From: Brachybacterium sp. YJGR34
GTDB lineage: Bacteria > Actinomycetota > Actinomycetes > Actinomycetales > Dermabacteraceae
Length of the DNA stretch: 64,000 nucleotides
Direction of reading: 5' to 3'
Assembly: GCF_003347015.1 (NCBI RefSeq)
Contig: NZ_PNFB01000018.1
Span: forward strand, 19,468-83,467
Shown here: positions 46,545 through 56,547 of the stretch, one piece after another
Numbering within the stretch: position 1 is the first letter of the stretch
Layout: each line of letters starts with the position of its first letter
Made by a program: the position numbers and the translations under genes
Notes under the pieces: model-generated
Seen by the model: only the letters and a program-made list of their open reading frames with translations
The model's database searches: none
Told to the model about the DNA's origin: nothing

Positions 46545-47285
46545 TCAGCGGCGACGCAGCACCCCGGCGAAGCGCCCCGTGACGGCGCTGCGCCGATAGG
46601 AGAAGAAGCGCTCGTCCTCGAGGGTGCAGGGATGGTCGGCGTCGAGGGAGGCCGCGGGGATCCCCGCGTGCTCCAGCACCGCGAGGGCACCGGCGCGCAG
46701 ATCCAGGGCCGGCGTTCCCCAGGAGGTGGTAGCCCGCACAGCGGGGAGCTGCTGCGCGGCCTCCTCGCGCATCGTCTCCGGCACCTCGTAGCAGGCTCCG
46801 CAGATCGACGGGCCGATGCTCGCGGCCAGGTCCTCGGAGCGGGCCCCGAGCTCCTCCATCGCAGCGATCGTGGACTGCAGCACCCCGTCGAGCAGCCCGC
46901 GGCGCCCGGCGTGGGCGACCGCGACGACCCCCGCGCGGGGGTCCGAGAGCAGGACCGGCAGGCAGTCGGCGACCATGATCCCCAGGGCGACGTCGCGCCG
47001 ATCGGTGACGATCGCATCGGCCATGACCACCGGCGGCGCGCCGGTCGCAGGCAGCACGTGCACCCGCGTGGAGTGGACCTGGTCGACGAAGACCAGCGGG
47101 GCGCCGATCTCCGCGGCGACCAGCGACCGGTTGTGCTCGACCGCCTGTTCCCGGTCGCCGACGTGGCGCGCGAGATTCAGCGTGGCGTGCTCGCCGGTGC
47201 TCACACCGCCATCGCGCCCCGTGAACAGGGCGCGGGCCCCGCGCAGCCGCGGAGCCCGTGCCCGGAGCGGGGACGCGTCGGTCAC
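46545..47285 (-). CDS. pgeF: Peptidoglycan editing factor PgeF / YfiH-type purine nucleoside phosphorylase-like protein
   Basis: The 246-residue protein has the laccase-domain (YlmD/YfiH) motifs: [44 protein letters not shown] with the His of the metal site, and SICGACYEV with the paired cysteines. Members act on adenosine or remove wrong L-Ser units from wall precursors; both are known from other species. GTG 47285 overlaps the ftsZ stop by four bases. It lies between ftsZ and sepF as usual. Confidence 0.9.
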   Translation of the reverse strand: MTDASPLRARAPRLRGARALFTGRDGGVSTGEHATLNLARHVGDREQAVEHNRSLVAAEIGAPLVFVDQVHSTRVHVLPATGAPPVVMADAIVTDRRDVALGIMVADCLPVLLSDPRAGVVAVAHAGRRGLLDGVLQSTIAAMEELGARSEDLAASIGPSICGACYEVPETMREEAAQQLPAVRATTSWGTPALDLRAGALAVLEHAGIPAASLDADHPCTLEDERFFSYRRSAVTGRFAGVLRRR

Positions 47286-48655
47286 TTCAGGAACGACGGG
47301 AGATCGAGATCGTCGTCGTCCGAGGAGGACTCCTCGATGTGCGGGGGCCGTGCGGGCTCGCGCTCGGGCGCCCGGGGAGCGGGCTGCGGCGGGACCTGCG
47401 CCTGCTGGACGTCCTGCCCCTCCTCGGTCTCCGCCGCGTCGAGGGCCTCGGTCTCCGGCTCCGCGGTGCTGGGGCGCGACGGGGAGAAGGACTGCTGGGG
47501 AAGACCCCAGGCGCCGGGCGCACCGGTCGCGGCCTGGGTGGCCGGACGCTGCTGGACCGGAGGCTGCTCCGGGGCGGGGCGGGCCTGGACCGCGGGCCGG
47601 GCCTGGACCGCGGGGCGCGCGGCCTGCTCGGTGCGGGCCGCGGGGCGCTGCTGCAGCGAGGCGTCCTGCCGCGGGGCGGGACCGCCGCCCTCGAAGCCGG
47701 CCGCGATGACCGTCACGCGGACCTCGTCGCCCAGGGCGTCGTCGATCACGGAGCCGAAGATGATGTTCGCGTCCGGGTGCGCAGCCTCCTGGACCAGGCG
47801 CGCCGCCTCGGAGACCTCGTACAGACCCAGGTCGCTGCCGCCCTGGATGGACAGCAGGACGCCGTAGGCGCCGTCGATGGAGGCCTCCAGCAGCGGGCTG
47901 GAGACGGCGAGCTCGGCGGCCTGCAGGGCGCGGTCGTCCCCCCGGGCCGAGCCGATGCCCATGAGGGCGCTGCCCGCGCCCTGCATGACGGATTTGACGT
48001 CCGCGAAGTCGAGGTTGATCAGTCCCGGTGTGGTGATCAGGTCCGTGATCCCCTGGACGCCGGAGAGCAGCACCTGGTCCGCGGACTTGAAGGCGTCGAG
48101 CATCGAGACCTGCTTGTCCGCGATGGAGAGCAGGCGGTCGTTCGGGATCACGATAAGGGTGTCGACCTCGGCCTGCAGCGCGGCGATGCCGGACTCGGCC
48201 TGGGTGGCGCGACGGCGTCCCTCGAAGGTGAAGGGGCGGGTGACCACACCGATGGTGAGCGCACCGAGGCTGCGCGCGATCTTCGCGACCACGGGGGCAC
48301 CGCCGGTGCCCGTGCCGCCGCCCTCGCCGGCGGTGACGAAGACCATGTCGGCCCCGCGCAGGACCTCCTCGATCTCCTCGGCGTGGTCCTCGGCGGCCTT
48401 CTTGCCGACCTCGGGATCGGCGCCGGCGCCGAGACCACGGGTGATCTCCTTGCCGACATCGAGCTTGACGTCCGCATCGGACATCAGCAGGGCCTGGGCG
48501 TCGGTGTTGATCGCGATGAACTCGACGCCCTTCAGGCCGGACTCGATCATGCGGTTGACAGCATTGACACCTCCGCCGCCGACACCGACGACCTTGATGA
48601 CTGCGAGGGAGATCTGGGTTCCGGCCACGTTTGGGTCCTTGCTCTTGTCGTTCAT
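47282..48655 (-). CDS. ftsZ: Cell division GTPase FtsZ
   Basis: The 457-residue tubulin homologue has [16 protein letters not shown] (about 21-36), the GTP signature GGGTGTG at 112-118 and the T7 loop NLDFAD at 214-219. After the core (to about 320) comes a Gln/Ala/Pro-rich linker and the conserved C-terminal peptide DDLDLPSFL that binds SepF. It forms the Z-ring at midcell. ATG 48655 has no clear Shine-Dalgarno directly before it; a strong AAAGGAGAGG lies about 85 bases upstream instead. The 202-base gap to ftsQ probably holds ftsZ promoters, as in other actinobacteria. Confidence 0.97.
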   Translation of the reverse strand: MNDKSKDPNVAGTQISLAVIKVVGVGGGGVNAVNRMIESGLKGVEFIAINTDAQALLMSDADVKLDVGKEITRGLGAGADPEVGKKAAEDHAEEIEEVLRGADMVFVTAGEGGGTGTGGAPVVAKIARSLGALTIGVVTRPFTFEGRRRATQAESGIAALQAEVDTLIVIPNDRLLSIADKQVSMLDAFKSADQVLLSGVQGITDLITTPGLINLDFADVKSVMQGAGSALMGIGSARGDDRALQAAELAVSSPLLEASIDGAYGVLLSIQGGSDLGLYEVSEAARLVQEAAHPDANIIFGSVIDDALGDEVRVTVIAAGFEGGGPAPRQDASLQQRPAARTEQAARPAVQARPAVQARPAPEQPPVQQRPATQAATGAPGAWGLPQQSFSPSRPSTAEPETEALDAAETEEGQDVQQAQVPPQPAPRAPEREPARPPHIEESSSDDDDLDLPSFLK

Positions 48656-48705
48656 CCGGGGAGAGGGGCCTGCGTCGCACCTGGTCGCGACCTTCCGAAC
48701 TCTCG

Positions 48706-48720
48706 ACCTCTACTTGAGGT
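48706..48720. promoter_or_regulatory. Palindromic element in the ftsZ leader
   Basis: ACCTC and GAGGT arms flank a five-base centre, giving ACCTCTACTTGAGGT on the plus strand about 50 bases before ftsZ. It could be a protein-binding site or a small RNA hairpin in the leader. I recall similar AT-interrupted CCTCAA/GAGGT sequences before ftsZ in other actinobacteria but cannot confirm it here. Confidence 0.3.
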
Positions 48721-48857
48721 TGGGACTTCGGGGCGCCTCTCCTTTCCCTCGACGCTAAGGACGTGGGCACCTGGGCGCAAACACCGAGGGCGCGTGTCGG
48801 ACGCGAAGGGGGGCCGTATCACCTCGGTGACCGCTCCACGGCGCGGGAGCGACCGCC

Positions 48858-49868
48858 TCAGCGGGTGACGGGGGCGACCGGCGAGGAGACGTCGATGACC
48901 GCGCCGGGCTGGCCCAGCAGCGCCAGGGTCACCTCGCCCTTCAGCTCGGCGTCCGCCGCATCGCCCCACACCACCGTCTTGGAGGTCCCGTCCTCGAGGG
49001 CGAGCTCGAGGGTCACGTCGCTCGTGCTCGAGGCGGTGACCTCCTGGACCGCACCGCGCAGCGGATCGGGCAGCTCGGCGAGGACCTCGCTCATCGCGGC
49101 GGAGGCCCCCACGGGGTCCGCGGATCCGCCCTCGACGACCAGGGGCACCAGCGTCTCGCCCTCCCCCGCCGCAGCGGGGAGCTCCCGACCCGCGGCGTCG
49201 ACCACGGCGCGGGTGCCGTCGAGCCGGGTCAGCATCCCCACCGGCTCCGCCTCGGTGACTCTCACGGTCATCCCGTCCGGCCAGCTGCGCTCGACCTGCA
49301 CGGACTCCACACCGGGCACCGCGGAGGCCTCCTCGCCGATGGTCCCCACCGGCAGCAGCAGCACGCTGTCCCCCGTGTGCTCCGCGACCGCCGCGCGGAC
49401 GTCCTCCTCGGCGACGTAGTCTGTGCCCTCGACGGCGATCCGCGAGACCTGCAGCTGCGGCAGGAGGACCCCGGCGGCGAGGACGCCGACGAGCAGGAGC
49501 AGCGTCGCGGCCAGGCCCGCGAGGATCGCACGACGGCGCCGCCGCCAGGGCCGACCGGCCACCATCTCGCGGATCCGCCGGGCGATCCGGCGGGGGCGCC
49601 CCTCACGGATCTGCTCGGCGCCGTCGGACGGTGCGGCCGGGGTGCGGGGACGGCCGACCGAGGCCGAACGACCGCGGGGCGGCGTCGACGGGGACGCGGC
49701 GGATTCGGAGCCCGCCGACCGACCGGTCCGCGCCGACGAGGAGGCGGACGGCGCCGAGCGGGCCGAGGGCGCCGGGTCGGCGGAGGACGGCGTCGACCGC
49801 GAGGAGGGCGCGGCCGCCGGTCGCCGCGCGCTCCCGCGCGGGCTCGGCGCGATGGGGCGACGCGCCAT
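48858..49868 (-). CDS. ftsQ: Cell division protein FtsQ
   Basis: The 336-residue protein has a long disordered cytosolic N-terminus (about 1-110, rich in Ser, Pro, Ala and Arg), one membrane helix (about 114-136) and an external POTRA domain starting VSRIAVEGTDYVAEEDVRAAV (about 141 on, in parts), with VESVQVERSWPDGMTVRVTE after it. It links FtsW/FtsI to the other divisome parts with FtsL. ATG 49868 overlaps the murC stop by one base. The 110-residue tail before the helix is longer than in most bacteria, usual for actinobacteria. Confidence 0.93.
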   Translation of the reverse strand: MARRPIAPSPRGSARRPAAAPSSRSTPSSADPAPSARSAPSASSSARTGRSAGSESAASPSTPPRGRSASVGRPRTPAAPSDGAEQIREGRPRRIARRIREMVAGRPWRRRRRAILAGLAATLLLLVGVLAAGVLLPQLQVSRIAVEGTDYVAEEDVRAAVAEHTGDSVLLLPVGTIGEEASAVPGVESVQVERSWPDGMTVRVTEAEPVGMLTRLDGTRAVVDAAGRELPAAAGEGETLVPLVVEGGSADPVGASAAMSEVLAELPDPLRGAVQEVTASSTSDVTLELALEDGTSKTVVWGDAADAELKGEVTLALLGQPGAVIDVSSPVAPVTR

Positions 49869-51379
49869 CACCCGTGCTCCGGGGGCACGCCGAGGGCGGC
49901 CATCACATCCGGTGTGGTCTCGACGATGTCGCCGGCGCCCAGCATCAGCAGCAGGTCGCCCGGCCGGGCCACCCCACCCACCTGTGCCGCGAGGTCGTCG
50001 CCCGCGGCGAGCGGCTCGACGGTCGCGGCGGCGTGGGCGGTGACGGTGCGGGCGTCCACCGCGGGGTCCGGATCCTCGCGGGCGCCGTACACCGGCATCA
50101 CCCAGGCACGGTCCGCGCTCGAGAGCGCCGCGGCGAACTCGGCGGCGAAGGCGCGGGTGCGGGAGTACAGATGGGGCTGGAACACGACCAGCACGCGCCC
50201 GCCGCGCCCCTGATCGCGCACGATGCCCTGCGCGGCGGCGATGGTCGCGGCGACCTCGCGAGGGTGGTGGGCGTAGTCGTCGACGACCGTCACCCCGCCG
50301 GCGGTGCCGGCCACGTCGAAGCGGCGCGAGGCGCCCGTGAAGGTCGCCAGTCCCGCGCCGAGCTCCGCCAGCGGGGCCGCGGGTGCGGCCGAGGCCGAGG
50401 CCGCCAGGGCACCGAGCGCGTTGAGCACGTTGTGGTGCCCGGCGACGGAGAGCTCCACGTCGATGCGGCCGCGCGGGGTGTCGACCTCGATCCGGGTCCC
50501 GCGGGGTCCCGCCTGTTCGGCGCGCAGGCGCCAGTGCGCGTCCTCGGCGGTGCCGTAGCGCAGCACCGCGGTGCCGCGGGCCGCGGCCCGTCGGCCCAGG
50601 GCCTCGGCTCCCTCGTCGTCGGCGCACACCACGAGCGTTCCGCCGGGCTCGATGCGGGTGGTGAGCGCGTCGAAGGCCGCGGTGAGCGTGGCGGCGTCGC
50701 CGTGGAAGTCGAGGTGGTCCGGCTCGAGATTGGTGACCACCGCGGTGCGCGGGGCGAAGGCGAGGAAGGAGCCGTCGGACTCGTCGGCCTCGACCAGGGC
50801 GAGGTCCCCCGCGGCGCCGGGCTCCGCTCCGAAGCCGGCATTGCGGCCCAGGTCCGGGACGGCGGCGCCGAGCGCCCAGGCCGGATCGCGGGCGGCGCCG
50901 CGCAGCGCCGTCACCGCCATGCCGGTGGTGGTGGTCTTCCCGTGGGTGCCTGCGATCGCGATCACCTCCCGGCCCCGCAGCAGTCCGGCCAGCGCCGCGG
51001 CGCGGTGGATGACGGGGATCCCGCGCTCGCGGGCGGCGATCACCTCGGGGTTGTCGGCGCGCACGGCGGTCGAGACCACCACCAGGTCCACGTCCTCGGC
51101 CAGCAGACCGGCGTCGAAGCCGATGCCGATGCGGGCACCGGCCGCGCGCAGCGGAGCGATGAACTGGCCGTCCTGGGAGTCGGAGCCGCTCACCCGCAGC
51201 CCGGCCTCGAGCGCGAGGCGGGCCACGGCGGACATCCCCGCGCCGCCGATGCGGATCACGTGCACCGAGCGGACGCCGCCCGCGACGGGCCAGGCGGCGT
51301 CGGTGATGACGTCCCCGGGCCGCAGGATCGTGCGCGGTGACGGCGTGGCGTCGGCTCCGGGGACGGCGGCGGAAGTCAT
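49868..51379 (-). CDS. murC: UDP-N-acetylmuramate--L-alanine ligase
   Basis: The 503-residue Mur ligase adds L-Ala to UDP-MurNAc. Seen are the Rossmann start HVIRIGGAGMSAVARLA, ATP loop IAGTHGKTTTT, VEADESDGSF, NLEPDHLDFHG and VDDYAHHPREV. All residues of the family seem present. ATG 51379 follows the murG stop by 35 bases, the largest gap within the rsmH-to-ftsQ run. About 35 extra residues precede the Rossmann fold. Confidence 0.96.
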   Translation of the reverse strand: MTSAAVPGADATPSPRTILRPGDVITDAAWPVAGGVRSVHVIRIGGAGMSAVARLALEAGLRVSGSDSQDGQFIAPLRAAGARIGIGFDAGLLAEDVDLVVVSTAVRADNPEVIAARERGIPVIHRAAALAGLLRGREVIAIAGTHGKTTTTGMAVTALRGAARDPAWALGAAVPDLGRNAGFGAEPGAAGDLALVEADESDGSFLAFAPRTAVVTNLEPDHLDFHGDAATLTAAFDALTTRIEPGGTLVVCADDEGAEALGRRAAARGTAVLRYGTAEDAHWRLRAEQAGPRGTRIEVDTPRGRIDVELSVAGHHNVLNALGALAASASAAPAAPLAELGAGLATFTGASRRFDVAGTAGGVTVVDDYAHHPREVAATIAAAQGIVRDQGRGGRVLVVFQPHLYSRTRAFAAEFAAALSSADRAWVMPVYGAREDPDPAVDARTVTAHAAATVEPLAAGDDLAAQVGGVARPGDLLLMLGAGDIVETTPDVMAALGVPPEHG

Positions 51380-51414
51380 GGCATCACCGTAGCCGGAGCA
51401 GGGGGGAAGGACGG

Positions 51415-52503
51415 TCAGGCGCGGCGTGCGACGCCGGTCACCAGATCGGCCATCACCTCGGCGGCATCCGTGATGCCGAAGGCGCGGGCGGAGGCGGCCA
51501 TGGCGGCCCGTCGCTCCGGGTCGCCGAGCAGGGGGATCACCAGCTGCTGCAGGCGGGCGGCGTCGAGCTCGGCGTCGTCGACCATCAGCGCACCGCCGGC
51601 GGCCACGACCTCCTGACCGTTGAGGGCCTGTTCCCCGTTCCCGATCGGCAGCGGGACCAGCACCGCGGGCAGACCCACGGCGGTGAGCTCGCTGACCGTG
51701 CCCGCCCCGGAGCGGGTCAGCGCGAGGTCCGCGGCGGCATAGGCATCCTCCATCGCGGAGACGTACTCCACCACGCGATAGCCGGGCCGCTCGGTGAGGC
51801 CCTCGGCCTTGCCGCGTCCCGTGACATGCAGGATCTGGGCGCCGGAGGCGACGATCTGCTCCGCCGCCGCGGAGACCGCGGCGTTCAGACGCTGCGCGCC
51901 CAGGGAGCCGCCGGTGGCCAGCAGCACGGGGCGGTCCGGATCGAGTCCGAATCCGGTCACGGCCGCTTCGCGGTGCGCGGCCCGATCGAGGTGGGCGATG
52001 CCCTCCCGCATGGGCATGCCGATGCGGCGGGCACCGCGCAGGCTCGATCCCTCGAAGGCCGTCAGGACGGCCGCTGCGCGGCGCGATCCCAGCCGGTTGG
52101 CCAGGCCGGGCCGCCGGTTCGCCTCGTGCACCACCAGCGGGGTGCGCTGCGCGGCGGCGGCCAGATAGGCGGGCGGGCACACATAGCCGCCGAACCCGGC
52201 GACCACGTCGATCTCCCGCTCGCGCAGCAGGGAGCGCACCTCCCGCAGCGTGGCCGCGAAACGGCGCGGGAAGCGCAGGGCCGCCGCGTCGGGGCGCCGG
52301 GGGAAGGGCACCTTCTCGATGGTCGCGAGCTCATAGCCGGCCGCGGGGACGAGGTCCGCCTCGAGCCCCTCGCGGGTGCCGAGCACGAGGACCTCGGCAC
52401 CGGGCGTGCGACGGGAGATCTGGGCGGCGGTGGCCAGCAGCGGCGAGACGTGCCCGGCGCTGCCGCCCCCGGCCAGGAGGATGCGGGGTGTCGAGGGGGT
52501 CAT
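51415..52503 (-). CDS. murG: UDP-GlcNAc:lipid I GlcNAc transferase MurG
   Basis: The 362-residue GT28 enzyme makes lipid II on the inner membrane face. Motifs are ILLAGGGSAGHVSPL (G-loop 1), FGGYVCPPAYLAA, VHEANRRPGLANR, LATGGSLGAQRLN and LTRSGAGTVSELTAVGLPA with the UDP-GlcNAc residues. ATG 52503 overlaps the ftsW stop (ATGA), so translation is coupled. Confidence 0.96.
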   Translation of the reverse strand: MTPSTPRILLAGGGSAGHVSPLLATAAQISRRTPGAEVLVLGTREGLEADLVPAAGYELATIEKVPFPRRPDAAALRFPRRFAATLREVRSLLREREIDVVAGFGGYVCPPAYLAAAAQRTPLVVHEANRRPGLANRLGSRRAAAVLTAFEGSSLRGARRIGMPMREGIAHLDRAAHREAAVTGFGLDPDRPVLLATGGSLGAQRLNAAVSAAAEQIVASGAQILHVTGRGKAEGLTERPGYRVVEYVSAMEDAYAAADLALTRSGAGTVSELTAVGLPAVLVPLPIGNGEQALNGQEVVAAGGALMVDDAELDAARLQQLVIPLLGDPERRAAMAASARAFGITDAAEVMADLVTGVARRA

Positions 52504-53945
52504 CGGGTCCTTCGTGAGGTGGAGGTGCGTCCGGAGCGGGAGCCGGTGCGGCGTGCGCCGCGTCCGGCCGAGGCCCGGGAGGACCCCGAGCGGGCGGTCC
52601 CGCGCCGCCGTGATCGGGCGCGCGTCGTGGCGGGCTCCGCGGCCGCGGCACGCTCCGTCGGCGCGGGCAGCACGCTGATGGAGCGGCGCACCGATCCCAT
52701 CTTGGCGCTGATGGCCTCCGCCGCACCGGGCTCGCGGCGGGCGAAGGAGATCAGCAGCCCCAGCGCGGTCATCGAGGCGAGCAGCGCGGAGCCGCCGGAG
52801 GAGATGAAGGGCAGCGGGACGCCGATCACCGGCAGCAGGCCGGTGACCACCATCATGTTCACGAAGGCCTGGCCCAGCAGCCACGCGCTGATCCCGGCGA
52901 CGGTGATCTGCATGAAGTGGTCGTCCAGGCGGGCGATCATGCGGAACATGATCAGCGCCAGGACGGTGAACAGGGCGACCACGCCGAGGGTGCCGATGAG
53001 GCCGAGCTCCTCACCGATGATCGCGAAGATGTAGTCGTCCTCGGCGGCGGGCAGTCGGCCCCACTTCTGCCGTGACTCCCCGAGGCCGACGCCCCACCAG
53101 CCGCCCTCGGCCAGGCCCATGAGGCTCTGCTCCGCCTGCAGGCAGGAGTCCCCCGCGCAGGTGCCGTGGAGCCAGTTGTTGATGCGCGCCATGCGGTTGC
53201 CGCTGGTGATGGTCATCGCCACGATGCCCACCACGCCCAGCGCTCCGGCGGCGACGAACCAGCGGCGCGGCACCCCGGCCACCCAGACCGCGCCGGCCAC
53301 CAGCATCGCCATCACGAGCATGGTGCCCAGGTCGTGCCCCAGGACCACCAGGCCCAGCGCGGCGGCGACCCCGGGCAGGAGCGGGACGGCGAGGTGGAAG
53401 GGACGGTGCAGCAGCGGACGCTTCGCCGCCAGCAGGGCGCCGATCCACACGGCGAGGGAGAGCTTGAGGAACTCCGAGGGCTGCAGGCGCTGTGAGCCGA
53501 TCTGGATCCAGTTGCGGTTGCCGTACACCTCGACGCCGAGACCGGGGACATGGACCAGGCACTGCAGGAGGAGGCCGAGTCCGAACAGGACCCAGGCCGC
53601 CCGGCGGTAGAAGCCGGGCGGCAGCAGCGCGGCCGTCACCAGCGCCACCAGGCCCATCGCGGCGAAGGTGCCCTGGCGGACCAGGCCCGCGAAGCCGGAC
53701 CCTCCCTGGGAGATGTTCTGGACGGAGCTGGAGGACAGCACCATCACCAGGCCCAGGCCGATCAGCAGCGTGCCCACGATGATCAGGCCGTAGAAGTCGA
53801 GCGCCGGCGACTTCAGCCAGCTGCCCACACCGTTGCGCACGCGATCGCCGATGTTGCCCAGCGGCTGGTCCTCGTCGGGACGCAGCACGTCGGTGGAGCG
53901 TCCGTCCTCCCGGCGGGATCCCCGACGGATGTCCTCCATCGTCAT
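52500..53945 (-). CDS. ftsW: SEDS-family septal peptidoglycan polymerase FtsW
   Basis: The 481-residue membrane protein has ten predicted helices (about 50 to 415). SEDS marks are GNRNWIQIGSQRLQPSEFLK and GEELGLIGTLGV, with PLPFISSGGSALLASM near the end. FtsW polymerises lipid II together with FtsI. Both ends are charged: a 45-residue Arg/Asp N-terminus, and a C-terminal tail of about 65 residues very rich in Arg and Ser. ATG 53945 overlaps the murD stop; a second ATG two codons on is possible. Confidence 0.95.
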   Translation of the reverse strand: MTMEDIRRGSRREDGRSTDVLRPDEDQPLGNIGDRVRNGVGSWLKSPALDFYGLIIVGTLLIGLGLVMVLSSSSVQNISQGGSGFAGLVRQGTFAAMGLVALVTAALLPPGFYRRAAWVLFGLGLLLQCLVHVPGLGVEVYGNRNWIQIGSQRLQPSEFLKLSLAVWIGALLAAKRPLLHRPFHLAVPLLPGVAAALGLVVLGHDLGTMLVMAMLVAGAVWVAGVPRRWFVAAGALGVVGIVAMTITSGNRMARINNWLHGTCAGDSCLQAEQSLMGLAEGGWWGVGLGESRQKWGRLPAAEDDYIFAIIGEELGLIGTLGVVALFTVLALIMFRMIARLDDHFMQITVAGISAWLLGQAFVNMMVVTGLLPVIGVPLPFISSGGSALLASMTALGLLISFARREPGAAEAISAKMGSVRRSISVLPAPTERAAAAEPATTRARSRRRGTARSGSSRASAGRGARRTGSRSGRTSTSRRTR

Positions 53946-55450
53946 GCGCCCTCTCCTGGCAGTCGGGTCACGGCCGCCGCGAACAGGTCCCCCCGTTCCG
54001 CGTAGTCACGGAACTGGTCGATGGAGGCGGCGGCCGGCGCCAGCAGCACCACGTCCCCGTCGGCGGCGAGCGAGCGGGCCGCCCGCACCGCGTCCTCCAT
54101 CAGCCGGGAGCGTCCGGCGACGTCGTCAGTGTCGCCCGGATCGATGCGGCGGACGGGGACCTCGGGGGCGTGTCGTGCCAGGGCCGTGGTGAAGGGGCTC
54201 GCGTCGCGGCCCAGCAGCACCACGCCGACCAGTCGGTCGCGCGCGGCGTGGACGAGCTCGTCGAGGTCCGCGCCCTTGGTGTCCCCGCCGGCGATCCAGA
54301 CGATCCGCTCCGCGGCGCGGAGCGAGGCCGCGGCCGCGGCCGGGTTGGTGGCCTTGGTGTCGTCCACGTAGCCGACGCCGTCCAGCGTGGCGACATGCTG
54401 GGCGCGATGGGCGCCCATGCGGTAGGCGCGCAGCCCGTCCCGCACGGCGCGGGCGCTCACCCCGTGCGCCCGGGCGAGCGCGGCGGCGGCCAGGGCGTCG
54501 AGGATCACGTGCGGCCCGGCGCCGTGGGCGCCCAGGTGCGAGAGGTCCTCGAGGGTGGCGAGCTCGGCGGCGGCGGTGCGGCGCTCGGCGAGGAAGGCCC
54601 GGTCCACGAGCAGCCCGTCGACGACACCGAGCTCGGAGAGCCCCGGGGAGGCGAGGGAGAGGCCGACGGCACGGGCCCCCTCGGCCACGTCCGCCTCCTC
54701 CACCAGGCTCCGCGTGGTCGCGTCCGCCACGGTGTAGATGCAGGCGATCTCGGCGCCTTCGTAGATGCGGCCCTTGGCCGCGGCATACGCCGCGGCGCCC
54801 CCGTGCCAGTCGAGATGGTCATCGCTCACGTTGAGCACCGCCGCGGCCTCGCAGGCCAGGTGCTGCGTCCAGTGCAGCTGGAAGCTGGACAGCTCGATGG
54901 CGAGCACGTCGAAACCCTCGGGGTCCAGGGCGGCCTCGATGACCGGAAGACCCACGTTGCCGCAGGCCACTGCCCTCTCCCCCGCGTTCAGGAGGATGGA
55001 CTCGAGCATCGTGACGGTGGTGGTCTTGCCATTGGTGCCGGTCACGCCCAGCCAGGCGGGCCCGTCCGGGGCCTGCATCCGGCGGGCGAGCTCGATCTCG
55101 CTCCACACCGGTATCCCAGCCTCCGCGGCGGCGGCCAGGAGCGGCTGGTCGGGCCGCCAGCCCGGGGAGGTCACCACGAGGTCCGGGACCCGGTCCGTGG
55201 GCAGCGCGAGGGTGTGCTCGGCGCCCAGGCGCACCTCGACGCCGAGCACCTCGAGGATCTGCGCCCGCTCGCGCAGCTCGGGGGTGTCGGAGCCGTCGAC
55301 CACGAGCACCTGTGCGCCGCGCTGCATGGTCTGGTCCGCCACGGCGTAGCCCGAGACGCCGAAGCCGGTCACCAGGATCCGCAGTCCGGAGACGTCCAGT
55401 CCCGGCCACGGCCGCTGCTCGACGGGGAGCTCGCGCACCGCGGTGCTCAC
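53942..55450 (-). CDS. murD: UDP-MurNAc-L-Ala--D-Glu ligase
   Basis: The 502-residue Mur ligase adds D-Glu. It has RILVTGFGVSGYAVAD (Rossmann), GVTGTNGKTTTVTML (ATP loop), NVSDDHLDWHGG and YVDDTKATNPAAAAASL. The GTG 55450 (MSTAVREL) overlaps the mraY stop by four bases; longer readings of the frame run through mraY and are false. Confidence 0.96.
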   Translation of the reverse strand: MSTAVRELPVEQRPWPGLDVSGLRILVTGFGVSGYAVADQTMQRGAQVLVVDGSDTPELRERAQILEVLGVEVRLGAEHTLALPTDRVPDLVVTSPGWRPDQPLLAAAAEAGIPVWSEIELARRMQAPDGPAWLGVTGTNGKTTTVTMLESILLNAGERAVACGNVGLPVIEAALDPEGFDVLAIELSSFQLHWTQHLACEAAAVLNVSDDHLDWHGGAAAYAAAKGRIYEGAEIACIYTVADATTRSLVEEADVAEGARAVGLSLASPGLSELGVVDGLLVDRAFLAERRTAAAELATLEDLSHLGAHGAGPHVILDALAAAALARAHGVSARAVRDGLRAYRMGAHRAQHVATLDGVGYVDDTKATNPAAAAASLRAAERIVWIAGGDTKGADLDELVHAARDRLVGVVLLGRDASPFTTALARHAPEVPVRRIDPGDTDDVAGRSRLMEDAVRAARSLAADGDVVLLAPAAASIDQFRDYAERGDLFAAAVTRLPGEGA

Positions 55451-56547
55451 GGCGTGAGCCTCGGCAGGGCGTCGAGATAGAAGATGCCCAGCCCCACCCC
55501 GGCGAGGATGCCGGCGACGATCCAGAACCGCACCACGATGGTGACCTCGTTCCATCCCTTGAGCTCGAAGTGATGCTGCAGGGGCGCCATCCGGAACACC
55601 CGCCGGCCGGTCAGCTTGAAGCTGGTGACCTGGATGATGACCGACAGCGAGATGATCACGAACAGGCCGCCGATGATGGCGCCGAGGATCTCCGTGCGCG
55701 AGACGATGGTCAGTCCCGCGATGGCGCCGCCGAGGGCGAGGGAGCCGGTGTCGCCCATGAAGATCTTCGCGGGCGAGGTGTTCCACCACAGGAAGCCGAC
55801 GCAGCCGCCGATCATCGCCGCGCAGAGCACGGCGACGTCCAGCGGATCGCGGGCGTCGTAGCACTGCACCAGGCCGCTGGCCTCGAGATCGATGCTGCAC
55901 TCCTGACGCCACTGCCAGAAGCTGATGATCAGGTAGGCCGCCGTGAACAGGATGGTCGCACCGCTGGCGAGGCCGTCGAGGCCGTCGGTGAGGTTCACGC
56001 CGTTGGACCAGGCCGCGACGAGGAAGTTCGCCCAGATCGCGAAGAGCACGAAGCCGACGACCGTGCCCAGGAAGGCGAGATCCAGCCAGGGGATGTCCCG
56101 GACGAAGGAGACGTTCATGCTCGCGGGCGTGTGCCCCTCCCCGTCGGGGAAGAGCAGGGCGAGCACCGCGAAGGCGGTGGCGACCAGGAACTGCCCCACG
56201 AGCTTGTAGCGCGGGCGCAGCCCGGTGCTGTCCTGCTGGGAGATCTTCAGGTAGTCGTCGAGGAAGCCGACCACCCCGAGCCCGACCATGAGGAAGAGCA
56301 CCAGCAGCACGGTGATGCTGGGAGAGGTCCAGAGCACCAGGTGGGTGAGGAAGTAGGCGAGCAGCACCGAGCCGATGATCGCCACGCCGCCCATGGTGGG
56401 GGTGCCGCGCTTGGTGGCGTGGGAGGTGGGGCCGTCGTCGCGGACGAACTGCCCGTAGCCGCGGCGCTCGAGGACCTTGATGAAGGCGGGCGTGCCGAGG
56501 ATCGACAGCAGCAGCGAGACGGCTCCCGCGATGATGATCGCGATCAT
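55447..56547 (-). CDS. mraY: Phospho-MurNAc-pentapeptide translocase MraY
   Basis: The 366-residue enzyme transfers phospho-MurNAc-pentapeptide to undecaprenyl phosphate, giving lipid I. It has ten predicted helices, with GTPTMGGVAI, FLDDYLKI (the DD pair), NLTDGLDGLASG and FMGDTGSLALGG. The His motif near the C-terminus (MAPLQHHFELKGW) is intact. ATG 56547 overlaps the murF stop. Confidence 0.97.
   Translation of the reverse strand: MIAIIIAGAVSLLLSILGTPAFIKVLERRGYGQFVRDDGPTSHATKRGTPTMGGVAIIGSVLLAYFLTHLVLWTSPSITVLLVLFLMVGLGVVGFLDDYLKISQQDSTGLRPRYKLVGQFLVATAFAVLALLFPDGEGHTPASMNVSFVRDIPWLDLAFLGTVVGFVLFAIWANFLVAAWSNGVNLTDGLDGLASGATILFTAAYLIISFWQWRQECSIDLEASGLVQCYDARDPLDVAVLCAAMIGGCVGFLWWNTSPAKIFMGDTGSLALGGAIAGLTIVSRTEILGAIIGGLFVIISLSVIIQVTSFKLTGRRVFRMAPLQHHFELKGWNEVTIVVRFWIVAGILAGVGLGIFYLDALPRLTP

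Noticed and set aside
48652..48750. Possible leader-peptide gene before ftsZ
   Set aside because: A good ribosome binding site is present but no ATG, GTG or TTG follows at a useful distance; kept only as part of a finding.
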